Positions 7,074 to 15,511 of a stretch of DNA of 35,091 bases are shown piece by piece. Where the stretch lies: positions 1-35,091 of the forward strand of contig LFWW01000023.1 of assembly GCA_001273385.1 (NCBI GenBank). The letters are read 5' to 3'. The position numbers and the translations under genes are program-made. Each line of letters begins with the position of its first letter. Position 1 is the first letter of the stretch. Below the pieces are notes generated by a model. It was not told where the DNA came from, did not search any database, and saw only the letters and a program-made list of their open reading frames with translations. This DNA comes from a miscellaneous Crenarchaeota group-6 archaeon AD8-1. Lineage in GTDB: Archaea > Thermoproteota > Bathyarchaeia > Bathyarchaeales > Bathycorpusculaceae.

Positions 7074-7931
7074 GTGTGCGAAGTAGCAATACAATCTATG
7101 CAAACTCTTAGAGTTCAGCAGCGAAAGCTTGAGCAAGCGTGTTATAGATTAAAGCAAAGAGATCGAGGTCTTTTCGAATCTTGCATGAGATCTCTAAAAA
7201 CGAATAATAAAGAACGCGCTGCAATGTGCGCTAATGAGATTGCTGAAGTCAGAAAAGTCATAAAATTTCTTTATAGTGTTCAATTAGCTGTCGAGCGAGT
7301 TGTTCTTAGACTTGAAACAATTAAAGAGCTAAGTGACATAGTTATTGATCTAAAACCTGCTCTTAACTTGCTTAAGAATGTTTCTACTGACCTTTTTCAA
7401 GTCTTACCAGATGTGTCTAATGAATTAAACAATGTTAATGAAGCAATCCAAGAGACGCTTTACACTACAAAAATATCTGCAGATGAATCCTTAATTCCTG
7501 TTGGTCAAAAAACAGAGGCAGGTCAAGAGGTTCTTCAAGAGGTGTCAACCTTCCTTGAACAAAAACTTGCAGATTCACTTCCTGAACCACCAACATTTTC
7601 ATCCAAACAAAAAGAAACGCCAATAAAAGAACTTGTTGCTCTTACAGCTAGTTCTTCTGAAATGATGGAAGATGAAGCAAACGAATTTATTAGAGATGCG
7701 TCAAAAGCTCTTTTTTCTTATAAAAAATCTGAAATCAAAGAAATTTCATTTAAAGTTGAGAAACCATCTTTAGAAGATGTACTTCTAGATTATGTCAGAA
7801 AAAGTAATGGGGAAATAGATTTATCAAGGTGTTCAAGCGATCTGAAGACTTCAAATGAAGAAATCCAAAAAACACTTGAAACCTTGGGAACCAAAGGAAA
7901 AATAAAAATCGAATTAAAATCACCTGAATAA
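7074..7931 (+). CDS. cdvB: ESCRT-III-like division protein CdvB with C-terminal winged helix
   Basis: Second ESCRT-III protein of the cluster. The Snf7-like helical core covers about residues 1-165, with NEIAEVRKV near 54-62 matching the first paralogue. A MIM2-like LPEPPTF follows at 169-175, then a linker and a winged-helix domain at about 230-283 (PSLEDVLLDYVRKSNGEIDL, then EEIQKTLETLGTKGKIKIEL). In Sulfolobus this winged helix binds the C-terminal peptide of CdvA, and MIM2 binds the CdvC MIT domain. The start is doubtful: GTG at 7074 has no ribosome-binding site, and similarity to the first CdvB (a Pro-rich NPPP stretch) continues upstream in frame to 7062. The frame is open back to 7017 with no ATG, GTG or TTG. 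Confidence 0.85.
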   Translation: MCEVAIQSMQTLRVQQRKLEQACYRLKQRDRGLFESCMRSLKTNNKERAAMCANEIAEVRKVIKFLYSVQLAVERVVLRLETIKELSDIVIDLKPALNLLKNVSTDLFQVLPDVSNELNNVNEAIQETLYTTKISADESLIPVGQKTEAGQEVLQEVSTFLEQKLADSLPEPPTFSSKQKETPIKELVALTASSSEMMEDEANEFIRDASKALFSYKKSEIKEISFKVEKPSLEDVLLDYVRKSNGEIDLSRCSSDLKTSNEEIQKTLETLGTKGKIKIELKSPE

Positions 7932-7944
7932 AACGGTTTAAAAA

Positions 7945-9117
7945 ATGGGAGCTTCAAGCGAATTAGAAAGAGCAGCAACTGCATATGCTTTAGAAGCAGT
8001 TAAAGCAGATAAAAAAGGTGCTAAAGGTAGAGCAATAACTCTATATCAAAAAGCGATAGAGAGTCTCTTACAGCTTGTTCAACTTTATCCGGATTATGGT
8101 CTTAACAAAGTATATGTCCAAAGAGCTATGGCTTACCAAGAGAGAATTAAAATTCTGCAAGGATCTGTTGCCCCATCTTGCATAGAAGTAGACTCAGAAG
8201 AAGAAGCAACAACTATTGATAAGCCTATAGGAGAAACGGAATCTCCTAAAAATGGAGAGCTTGTAGTGACTGAGAAACCGGAAGTAACTTGGGGAGAAGT
8301 TGTTGGGTTACATACCGCAAAAAAAGCAGTAAAAGAAGCTATTGTCTATCCTGTTCAAAGACCTGATCTATTTCCATTAGGTTGGCCTAGAGGCATACTT
8401 CTTTTCGGACCCCCAGGCTGTGGAAAAACATTGCTTGCTGCAGCTGTTGCAACTGAAATCAATGCTAATTTCTATTCTATTGATGCTGCCTCAGTTATGT
8501 CAAAATGGCTTGGAGAAGCTGAAAAAAACGTAGCTAAATTATTTGGATCAGCAAGAAAATCTTCTCAAGAAGGTAAACCTGCTATAGTTTTTGTTGATGA
8601 GTTAGATTCCCTTATGGGTAAACATTCAAACGAAGTAGGCGGTGAAATTCGTGTTCGTAACCAGTTCCTAAAGGAAATGGATGGAATTATGGATAAAGGC
8701 AGAAAGTTACATGTGTATGTGATTGGTGCAACCAACAAGCCTTGGGATTTGGACTGGGCTTTTATCCGAAGATTCCAAAAAAGAATTCTTGTTCCCCTTC
8801 CAGATCATCATACACGTCTGATGATGCTAAAACTATATACTGGTAATCTTCAAGTTGAAAAAACAGTTGACTTGCACGAATTGGCTCGCCTTTCAGAAGG
8901 TTTTTCAGGGAGCGATATTCGAGACGTTTGCCAATCAGCTCAGCTTAATCTAATTGGTGAATTTTTTGAAACTGGAAAAGCAATGGACAAGGAAGCTAAT
9001 CCAAGAAGTTTAAACATGGAAGATTTTAGAAAAATATTCGAAGCACGCAAACCAAGCGTTTCATTAGATATGCTGTCTCTATACAATCGATGGTTTGAGG
9101 CCTTCAAAGCACTCTAA
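7945..9117 (+). CDS. cdvC: CdvC, Vps4-like AAA+ ATPase
   Basis: AAA+ ATPase that remodels and disassembles ESCRT-III filaments during division. An N-terminal MIT domain spans about residues 3-75 (three helices) and binds the proline-rich MIM2 tails of CdvB proteins. After an acidic linker comes the AAA+ module: Walker A GPPGCGKT at 155-162, Walker B IVFVDELD at 214-221, sensor-1 GATNKPWDLD at 261-270 and arginine fingers R275/R276. A small helical domain and a C-terminal helix follow. Length (390 aa) is normal for archaeal Vps4/CdvC. It starts 13 bases after cdvB, consistent with co-transcription of the whole cluster. No ribosome-binding site is obvious at the ATG. Confidence 0.96.
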   Translation: MGASSELERAATAYALEAVKADKKGAKGRAITLYQKAIESLLQLVQLYPDYGLNKVYVQRAMAYQERIKILQGSVAPSCIEVDSEEEATTIDKPIGETESPKNGELVVTEKPEVTWGEVVGLHTAKKAVKEAIVYPVQRPDLFPLGWPRGILLFGPPGCGKTLLAAAVATEINANFYSIDAASVMSKWLGEAEKNVAKLFGSARKSSQEGKPAIVFVDELDSLMGKHSNEVGGEIRVRNQFLKEMDGIMDKGRKLHVYVIGATNKPWDLDWAFIRRFQKRILVPLPDHHTRLMMLKLYTGNLQVEKTVDLHELARLSEGFSGSDIRDVCQSAQLNLIGEFFETGKAMDKEANPRSLNMEDFRKIFEARKPSVSLDMLSLYNRWFEAFKAL

Positions 9118-9140
9118 TTCATAATAATAAGTTCCGAAAA

Positions 9141-9235
9141 AAGGGTTAGGTGGAAAGGTTTAGGGAATTCTTTATGCACGCTCTCCCTTCTCCCCCCTCA
9201 AAAATATCTCTAAACCCCACAAACCAACAACCCTT
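9141..9235. terminator. Imperfect inverted repeat between convergent cdvC and mobB
   Basis: AAGGGTT at 9141-9147 matches AACCCTT at 9229-9235, and GGTTTAGGGA at 9157-9166 pairs with TCTCTAAACC at 9207-9216 with one G-T wobble. Together they can form a long stem with a pyrimidine-rich loop. It lies exactly between two converging genes, so a bidirectional transcription end is the simplest reading. Confidence 0.4.
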
Positions 9236-9241
9236 TAAAGC

Positions 9242-9766
9242 TCAAACTTTTTTTAACCACGAATACACAAGATCAGCAAGCTTTTGAGAATTTTCTATTC
9301 CATCGAAATATGGGATAATTGGATCAATTTCTTTAGGCTGAAAAGAACCACTAAATGCTAAAATTGGTTCAAATAAATTAATTGCATTATCAAACTCTTC
9401 CTTTGAATTCACAATTGCAATTTTTGGAATATTCTTGTTTTTACTTACAATTTTTTTTAATCCTTCAATTATTACGAATTCATTAGTTTCACATTTCTTC
9501 AATAGTATCTCCAAAGAAATTTCTTCAATTGATTTTTTTTCAATTTCAGCAATTTCATTTTGTGCAACACTAATAATTTTTTTAGCTCCAGCTTGAGCAA
9601 ACTTCCAAGTATCTTTTCCAACAGTGTCGATTGTGAAATCTGGTTTGGAAATATGTTTTATGACGGCAATGCTAATTCCTCTTTTCGATAATTTGCTAAC
9701 TAAGTTTTCTATAGTTGTGGTTTTGCCAGATTTTTTTCTTCCAACAACTGCTAATACTTGCAACAA
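9242..9766 (-). CDS. mobB: MobB, molybdopterin-guanine dinucleotide biosynthesis adaptor
   Basis: P-loop GTP-binding protein that assists formation or delivery of molybdopterin-guanine dinucleotide, the Mo/W cofactor of enzymes such as formylmethanofuran dehydrogenase. The 174-aa protein has Walker A GRKKSGKT at 9-16, the family segment VIKH near residue 40 and FVIIEGLKK in the Walker B region, then the usual C-terminal half. Start is TTG at 9766 with GGAG at 9773-9776, six bases upstream. It lies 16 bases after the winged-helix regulator gene on the same strand and is probably co-transcribed. The fwdB gene at 21909 encodes an obvious client. Confidence 0.88.
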   Translation of the reverse strand: MLQVLAVVGRKKSGKTTTIENLVSKLSKRGISIAVIKHISKPDFTIDTVGKDTWKFAQAGAKKIISVAQNEIAEIEKKSIEEISLEILLKKCETNEFVIIEGLKKIVSKNKNIPKIAIVNSKEEFDNAINLFEPILAFSGSFQPKEIDPIIPYFDGIENSQKLADLVYSWLKKV

Positions 9767-9782
9767 TTTTTGCTCCCATTGA

Positions 9783-10253
9783 TTATTTCATTTCTTCTTT
9801 GAATATTTTCTCAAGTATTGATCTGTTTATGTTCAGTTCATTTGCTAGATTTTTCACAAGATTAACATATGTTCTAAATAAACTTTCTAATAATTCACCT
9901 TTCTCTGTTTCTGTAAGTTGGGTTTCTTCTGCCATCAAAAGAGCAAACCATCTGCCTAGAGTTGTGAGGTGATAAGTTTTTAACCAACTTATTCGATTTT
10001 TTTTCACTGTTTTTTCCATTTGTTCATTTAATACTTCTAGGTTCGTAAGTACTTTTAAATTTTGAATTATTGTTTTGTTTGAATAATTTAGAGATTCAAT
10101 TAAATCCTTTTGATAAATGGTTTTTGCAATTCCTTGATCTAAAGAGAATCTTAGAATATCAACGCTTGCTTTGGATCCGAATATTGCACTTAAGATTTTA
10201 TCTTTTTTTTCTGTAGGAAGAAATATTACATATGGATGTAGTTTTTTATCCAT
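9783..10253 (-). CDS. Winged-helix DNA-binding protein upstream of mobB
   Basis: A 156-aa protein with a winged-helix-like domain at about residues 20-100: three helices with a recognition-like YSNKTIIQNLKVL, then a wing and KTYHLTTLGRWFA, as in archaeal transcriptional regulators. The C-terminal 50 residues are helical. It is probably a transcription regulator; its target is unknown, and mobB downstream is a candidate only by position. The frame extends to TTG at 10274, but ATG at 10253 starts a protein with no odd leader and is preferred; neither has a ribosome-binding site. It is divergent from the PadR gene across about 150 bases. Confidence 0.7.
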   Translation of the reverse strand: MDKKLHPYVIFLPTEKKDKILSAIFGSKASVDILRFSLDQGIAKTIYQKDLIESLNYSNKTIIQNLKVLTNLEVLNEQMEKTVKKNRISWLKTYHLTTLGRWFALLMAEETQLTETEKGELLESLFRTYVNLVKNLANELNINRSILEKIFKEEMK

Positions 10254-10356
10254 GTTGGTTTCATTATTTAGCAATTTTATGTGATCTTTAAAGTTTTTGT
10301 TAGTTAATTAATTTTGTTTAAGTTTTGCAAAAAACTGTGATTTGGTGTACATAAGG

Positions 10357-10388
10357 TTTATATGTCATAAGTGATATCGTAAGCGATA
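10357..10388 (+). promoter_or_regulatory. Promoter and candidate operator of the PadR/ABC exporter operon
   Basis: TTTATATG at 10357-10364 fits a TATA box, placing transcription start near 10385-10390. GATATCG at 10373-10379 and CGATA at 10384-10388 form a short inverted repeat around TAAG at that position, where a bound repressor would block initiation. Autoregulation by the PadR protein is inference. Confidence 0.45.
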
Positions 10389-10403
10389 ATCTGGTAGACT
10401 AAA

Positions 10404-10928
10404 TTGACAGCACAAAATGGTAGAACTGTCGGACTTCCGAGAGGACTTCTCCGATTTCTTGTTTTGAATATGCTACGAGAAAAACCTATGTCTGGAACAG
10501 AGATAGTTGAAAAAATAGAAAAACAAACGGAGGGGAACTGGAAACCTAGTCCTGGATCAATATATCCATTACTTTCATGGTTATCTGATAAAGGATATAC
10601 CGAAGAATTACCTCGAGATCAAGAGGGATTTAAGAGGTATCGTTTTACTAAATTAGGAAATAAATTTTTAGAAAAACAATTGATTCAAGCTAAAGATTTT
10701 CAAAAAAAAATGCAATTTCTAGCACCATTGCTAGTTAAAGGTCTTCCAATTGGAATTAATAATGAAAAATTCAAAGATGCAAAAGAAGCTGCTAATAAAT
10801 TAATTAAACTCTTCATGAAATTTCGTAATAGAATTAGTCAAGTATCAAAAGAAGATTCCATAGAAATTACTGAGGCTCTAATTGATTGTTCTAAAAGGAT
10901 CGAAAAAATAGTGAATAAATTGGAATAA
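10404..10928 (+). CDS. PadR family transcriptional regulator
   Basis: A 174-aa protein with the PadR winged helix at about residues 12-95: LPRGLLRFLVLNMLREKPMSGTEIVEKI, then the hallmark PSPGSIYPLLSWLSDKGY and a wing ending in the YRFTKLGNKFL strand-helix. A longer C-terminal helical region (about 100-174) should mediate dimerisation. PadR regulators commonly repress adjacent drug or peptide exporter genes. Here the gene is 18 bases upstream of an FtsX-type permease, so it is the likely local regulator. Start is TTG at 10404; no strong ribosome-binding site is visible, and the candidate transcript would have a short leader. Confidence 0.9.
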   Translation: MTAQNGRTVGLPRGLLRFLVLNMLREKPMSGTEIVEKIEKQTEGNWKPSPGSIYPLLSWLSDKGYTEELPRDQEGFKRYRFTKLGNKFLEKQLIQAKDFQKKMQFLAPLLVKGLPIGINNEKFKDAKEAANKLIKLFMKFRNRISQVSKEDSIEITEALIDCSKRIEKIVNKLE

Positions 10929-10946
10929 TAATTTTGAAGTGGAAGA

Positions 10947-13900
10947 ATGGGAATAAAAAGTAGTTTCTTAATAGCTTGGAGATCAATATCTAGAAGAAAA
11001 ACAAAAAATCTTAGCGTAATTCTAGCCGTAGCCTTAGGCGTTACATTGTTAGTTGGAATTCAAATAACAACAGATACTTTAGAAAATGCATTTCTTACAA
11101 GTCTTCTTCAAACTGAAGGTGAAGTTGATGTCAGAATTTCAAATAGTACCTCTGGAGAATATCTGGGGGCAGCTGACCAAGAGATAATCGAGGATATGGT
11201 TCCTGATGCAGTTGGAATTATGCCCGAGTTATCATCACAGATTCCTGGTTTAGTAGAAAGTCAGTTTGATCCAAATATGGAAATTGCAGGAATTCAGTTG
11301 AATTATTCAAACGTATTTGGAACCTTTTATGACTGGAAAACAGGAAACAAAATTAACTTAGATACAATGCTTATTAATAATAACACTATTTTAATGTCAA
11401 GTGATCAAGCTGAGAAGTTAGGCTTAGATTCGTCTATTTCATTACCTTTTAATATAACAACCGAATTCACTAATCTTACCACTGTTATTATTCCTCCTCC
11501 ATTGGTCCCTTTGTCTAATTGGACTATAAATCCTGAATACACTGATTCACCACATGTTTTATCTAGTAACCCATTAGGTTTACATGTTGAATTGCAACCT
11601 GTTAATTTTACTAGCATTGTTACTGCCTACACCATTTCAGCGCCTAACTTGAAATTGTCTGATTATGCATATGTGAATGTCACAGTTTCAGGGTCAAATA
11701 ATGCGCTTATAACTTTAGGGTTCTTTTTGGATGATGGAAGCAGTTTCTTAGTAGCGAATTTGACTAGTCCTTCAATAGTAAATGAAATCCCTTTTGATCT
11801 AACTCCTTATTCTGATAGAATCCTAAGAGGCGATGTTTATGTTTCAGTTATGAGTTCGAATGGAACTCAAACAAGTGTTGATATCACGGAGATAGCTTTT
11901 GAAACTCCAACAATAGGTGGTTCTTCAAGAGAGCCTACAATATCATTTATTCCTGAATTAGAAAGAGTAGAATTGACTATTGTTGGCTTTTTTGATTCTA
12001 ACCGTCCAGGCATTGGTTCCCAGTATTCTGGAGTTATTTTAAAATTGGAGGATTTGCAAAGTTGGATAAGTCTCCAAGATCCCTTTCAAAATACTGATAT
12101 AATAAGTGCTTATTTAGTTGCATACAAAACTGACCATTTTACTCAAGAAATTAGCGAAGAATTTCTTAAAATAAAAGTTGAGGAAATTGAAGAATCAATT
12201 CCTGAAGAAACCGACAAAATTACAGGTGAAACCTATAAAATTTACACAGTTACATCACCAAGACTAACTTTCTTTAATATTGCAGGATTTTTCATTACTC
12301 TCCTAAGTACTATCTTGACTTCACTTGGTCTATTAATTACACTTACAGGTCTTCTCTTAATAACTAATATTCAACTTATGAGCGTAGAAGATAGAGAGTT
12401 TCAAACCGGTGTACTTAGAGCAGTAGGCGAAAATAGAGGTGGAATTTTCCAATCAATAATGATTGAGAACCTATTCCAAGGAATTTTCGGTGGTATAATT
12501 GGCTTATTTGGGGGATTAGCTTTTGGTCAAGCAGTCGCAATTTACTTAGTGAGTTTATTTGGAACAGGTCAACAAAGCGTACAACCTATAATATCTCAGG
12601 AAGTTGTAATCTTGTCTGTTGTTGCAGGTATTATTCTTAGTATTCTTACCGGCATTCTTCCAGCTCTTAGAGCATCTAGAGTGAACATTGTTGATGCTCT
12701 TAGGGGGATTAAAATAAAATTTGAATCAAAATCGAGTCGAAACTTATTTGCACTCGGGATCTTGATCATAGTATTGGGCATACTTTTTCTTTTAAATAAC
12801 GGTATTATTAATGAATCTACTCAGGTGTTTTGGAGCAGTAAAGGATGGGATACCTTAGCTGAGTGGAGAAATCTTATGCTAGGGTTTGGAATGCTTGCTG
12901 CAGGTATAGGTCTTGTATTATCACGATATATAAATAGAGTTAAAGCATTCAACATTACTGCTATAGTACTCTGGATAACCCCATCATTTTTATTTATAGT
13001 TGCAATGGGTAATTGGATAACCGATATAGGTAGTTTATCAATTGAAATCTTGCTAATTGGCATTGGACAAATCATCATTGGCTCAGTATTATTTTTGTCC
13101 TTGAATCTCCCGATAGTAATGCGCGGTTTACGAAAATTTTTGATAAAGATTAGAGGAATGAAAGGTGTTGCTGAGATATCACCAGCACTAATATCTTCGC
13201 ACATTACACGCTCTACTTTAACTTTTGCAATCTTTGCCATTATCTTAACTCTCAATGTTCTTGTAGCTACTTTAATTCCAACTAGTTTAGGTACAATAAC
13301 TCAACTTGAATCAGACTCCCAAGGGGTTGATTTTGCAGTTTTTCTCAATAAACCAGAAGCAGTCATAAATGGAACATCATTCTCAGCGGAGCTTTATGAG
13401 CTTGATTCCAGAATAAATGATGTAATTGGTTTTAAAACATTCAATCCTAGCCAGGATTATACCAAGTTTACTGCCCTTGAGGATCCATCCTCTTCTGATT
13501 TTGATGTCACTAGAGATTTGTTACCAATAGGATTAACAGAATTCAAATCGATCCAAATTAGAGGAAATGCTTCTGATTATTCAGATGATAATTGGCGATA
13601 TCCTTATTACTTAAATAGTTATCCTGATGGAGTTCGTGAGGAATATTCTTCGGATTTAACTGATGAAGAACTGTTAGTTTTATCAAAGAAAGCGTGGGAT
13701 CAATTTTTTGATCTTGAGTACAAAATGTCTGCTTATAATGTTTCTTCAGGTATATTAGAGGTGATATCTGGAGAATCAGATATTTCCGATTTGCAAATTG
13801 GTTCTGGAGAAGAAGGCCCCTTCGCTACAAATGGCGATCCTCTTGAAGGAGTAGATCCTATAAAAGATGCTGAAGGGAACACAATAGATAATCCCATAGT

Positions 13901-14762
13901 TTTTACAGATTCTTTCCTTCTTCCTGTTGGAATGCAAGTATGGATCCCAATGAACACATCGTCTTTTGGAGTGCCAAATTACCAAGCTTTTACCATAGGT
14001 GGTAGTCTTGATAATCAACGAGCTGGTGGTTTCCCATTAGGTAGTGGAATAAATTTTGGTGGTGGCGAATCTGACTTTAGCGCAGCTTTAGGTTCTTTAT
14101 ACTTAAATGAATATTGGGCAAATCAAACAAATTTTCTAGGCTTTGCTAATGGGGAGTCTCCAAAATCAAGAGCATTAACTCAGTATGATTCGTATCTTAT
14201 CAAATCTTCTCTCTCTATAGATGATCCTCAGCTTGAACAAATAGCCCAATTAATCGAAGAATTTACTAATACAAATGATGAAGGATATAGATTGCTTGCT
14301 GATGATAATTTTTACGTTGCAAGTACTGCCCTAACCTATGCAAGAGTTGAACAAACATTGCAATTAACTGAAAGGTTAACCTCTTTTCTCCAAATCTATG
14401 TTACCTTTGGGCTAGCAATAGGTGCAGTTGGAATGGGTGTGATTTCAGTTCGAAATGTGGCTGAAAGAAAAAGAGAAATTGGAATGATGAGAGCTATAGG
14501 TTTTCCAAAATCTGAAGTTATTTTATCTGTTTTATTAGAACTGGTAGTTCTGGGGATAATTGGATTAGCTATAGGTGTTGTGAATGGGCTTATCATCAGT
14601 AAAGGCTTTGCTAACATGCAAAATATGGCTCTATTAATTCCATGGGATCAAATAGGGATTTATCTATCATTTATTGTGTTGATTGCGATAGGTGCAGGGT
14701 CTATACCTGCTTATGTTGCTTCAAGAATTCCTCCTGCAGAAGCATTGAGGTATGTTGGATGA
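10947..14762 (+). CDS. FtsX/MacB-type ABC transporter permease, two FtsX domains
   Basis: A 1271-aa membrane protein. An N-terminal helix (about 22-42) anchors a large extracellular MacB-like periplasmic core (about 45-435). The first FtsX domain has three helices between about 440 and 600 and ends in the typical PALRASRVNIVDALRG. Additional helices lie between about 605 and 745. A second half repeats the plan: helix near 775-800, external domain to about 1130, and a C-terminal FtsX domain ending IPAYVASRIPPAEALRYVG. This duplicated layout suits a monomer working like two half-permeases. Likely role: ATP-driven extrusion or lipoprotein/peptide handling at the envelope; substrate unknown. Its stop overlaps the next ATPase start by ATGA (14759-14762). 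Confidence 0.9.
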   Translation: MGIKSSFLIAWRSISRRKTKNLSVILAVALGVTLLVGIQITTDTLENAFLTSLLQTEGEVDVRISNSTSGEYLGAADQEIIEDMVPDAVGIMPELSSQIPGLVESQFDPNMEIAGIQLNYSNVFGTFYDWKTGNKINLDTMLINNNTILMSSDQAEKLGLDSSISLPFNITTEFTNLTTVIIPPPLVPLSNWTINPEYTDSPHVLSSNPLGLHVELQPVNFTSIVTAYTISAPNLKLSDYAYVNVTVSGSNNALITLGFFLDDGSSFLVANLTSPSIVNEIPFDLTPYSDRILRGDVYVSVMSSNGTQTSVDITEIAFETPTIGGSSREPTISFIPELERVELTIVGFFDSNRPGIGSQYSGVILKLEDLQSWISLQDPFQNTDIISAYLVAYKTDHFTQEISEEFLKIKVEEIEESIPEETDKITGETYKIYTVTSPRLTFFNIAGFFITLLSTILTSLGLLITLTGLLLITNIQLMSVEDREFQTGVLRAVGENRGGIFQSIMIENLFQGIFGGIIGLFGGLAFGQAVAIYLVSLFGTGQQSVQPIISQEVVILSVVAGIILSILTGILPALRASRVNIVDALRGIKIKFESKSSRNLFALGILIIVLGILFLLNNGIINESTQVFWSSKGWDTLAEWRNLMLGFGMLAAGIGLVLSRYINRVKAFNITAIVLWITPSFLFIVAMGNWITDIGSLSIEILLIGIGQIIIGSVLFLSLNLPIVMRGLRKFLIKIRGMKGVAEISPALISSHITRSTLTFAIFAIILTLNVLVATLIPTSLGTITQLESDSQGVDFAVFLNKPEAVINGTSFSAELYELDSRINDVIGFKTFNPSQDYTKFTALEDPSSSDFDVTRDLLPIGLTEFKSIQIRGNASDYSDDNWRYPYYLNSYPDGVREEYSSDLTDEELLVLSKKAWDQFFDLEYKMSAYNVSSGILEVISGESDISDLQIGSGEEGPFATNGDPLEGVDPIKDAEGNTIDNPIVFTDSFLLPVGMQVWIPMNTSSFGVPNYQAFTIGGSLDNQRAGGFPLGSGINFGGGESDFSAALGSLYLNEYWANQTNFLGFANGESPKSRALTQYDSYLIKSSLSIDDPQLEQIAQLIEEFTNTNDEGYRLLADDNFYVASTALTYARVEQTLQLTERLTSFLQIYVTFGLAIGAVGMGVISVRNVAERKREIGMMRAIGFPKSEVILSVLLELVVLGIIGLAIGVVNGLIISKGFANMQNMALLIPWDQIGIYLSFIVLIAIGAGSIPAYVASRIPPAEALRYVG

Positions 14763-15511
14763 AGAAAATTAAAAACCAAGAAAAAGAACAAGAAAATAGC
14801 ATTATTCTCTCAATAACCAACTTGCATAAACGCTACAATGAAAGCAAATCGAACGAAGTACATGCTCTTAGAGGTATAGATCTAACTGTCAGAAAAGGTG
14901 ATATGATGGCAATAATGGGACCATCTGGATGCGGAAAAACCACTTTACTTAACATGATAGGGCATTTAGATAGACGCTCTTCTGGAGATATTATTATTGG
15001 AAATGTTAACACCTTAACTCTATCTGACAATCAAATGACTTCTTTTCGTCGAGATAATATAGGTTTTATTTTTCAATTATTCAACCTATTTCCATTTTTA
15101 ACTGCAGTAGAAAATGTTGAAACTCCTTTATTATTAAAAGGTATGAATTCGGGTTTAGCTAGAGAACAAGCAAAAATGCTGCTTAGAGAATTGGGTATGG
15201 GTGACAGACTCTACCATCAACCAAGCGAACTCTCTGGGGGTCAACAGCAAAGAGTAGCAGTTGGTCGAGCTCTAATTAACCAACCAGCAATTATTCTGGG
15301 AGACGAACCTACCGGTGATTTAGATTCAACAACTAGCTCTGATGTCATGGCTCTTTTTAGACGAATAAATAGAACTAATAAACAAACCCTAGTTTTAGTG
15401 ACTCATAATCGTTGGATAGCTGAGCAATGTGATTACATTGTCCATATGCGTGATGGGAAAATCTCCCATAGCGAACAAGGACCCTTCAATAAAAAGGAGA
15501 AAAAACAATGA
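14759..15511 (+). CDS. ABC transporter ATPase (LolD/MacB type)
   Basis: A 250-aa ATPase that should power the preceding permease. It has Walker A GPSGCGKT at 54-61, a Q-loop FIFQLF, signature LSGGQQQRVAVGRAL, Walker B IILGDEPTGDLDS and the H-loop in LVTHNRW. These features are typical of the MacB/LolD/FtsE group. An open frame continues upstream to 14642 inside the permease gene, giving a Cys-rich nonsense leader. The ATG at 14759 overlapping the permease stop is the proper start and indicates translational coupling. It overlaps the following gene by another ATGA at 15508-15511. Confidence 0.93.
   Translation: MKKIKNQEKEQENSIILSITNLHKRYNESKSNEVHALRGIDLTVRKGDMMAIMGPSGCGKTTLLNMIGHLDRRSSGDIIIGNVNTLTLSDNQMTSFRRDNIGFIFQLFNLFPFLTAVENVETPLLLKGMNSGLAREQAKMLLRELGMGDRLYHQPSELSGGQQQRVAVGRALINQPAIILGDEPTGDLDSTTSSDVMALFRRINRTNKQTLVLVTHNRWIAEQCDYIVHMRDGKISHSEQGPFNKKEKKQ

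Noticed and set aside
12821-13255. 144-aa minus-strand frame inside the permease
   Set aside because: It is fully antisense to conserved FtsX permease sequence and has no family resemblance.
14642-14758. Extension of the first ABC ATPase into the permease gene
   Set aside because: The extra residues are a Cys-rich out-of-frame reading of the permease; ATGA overlap at 14759 is the true start.
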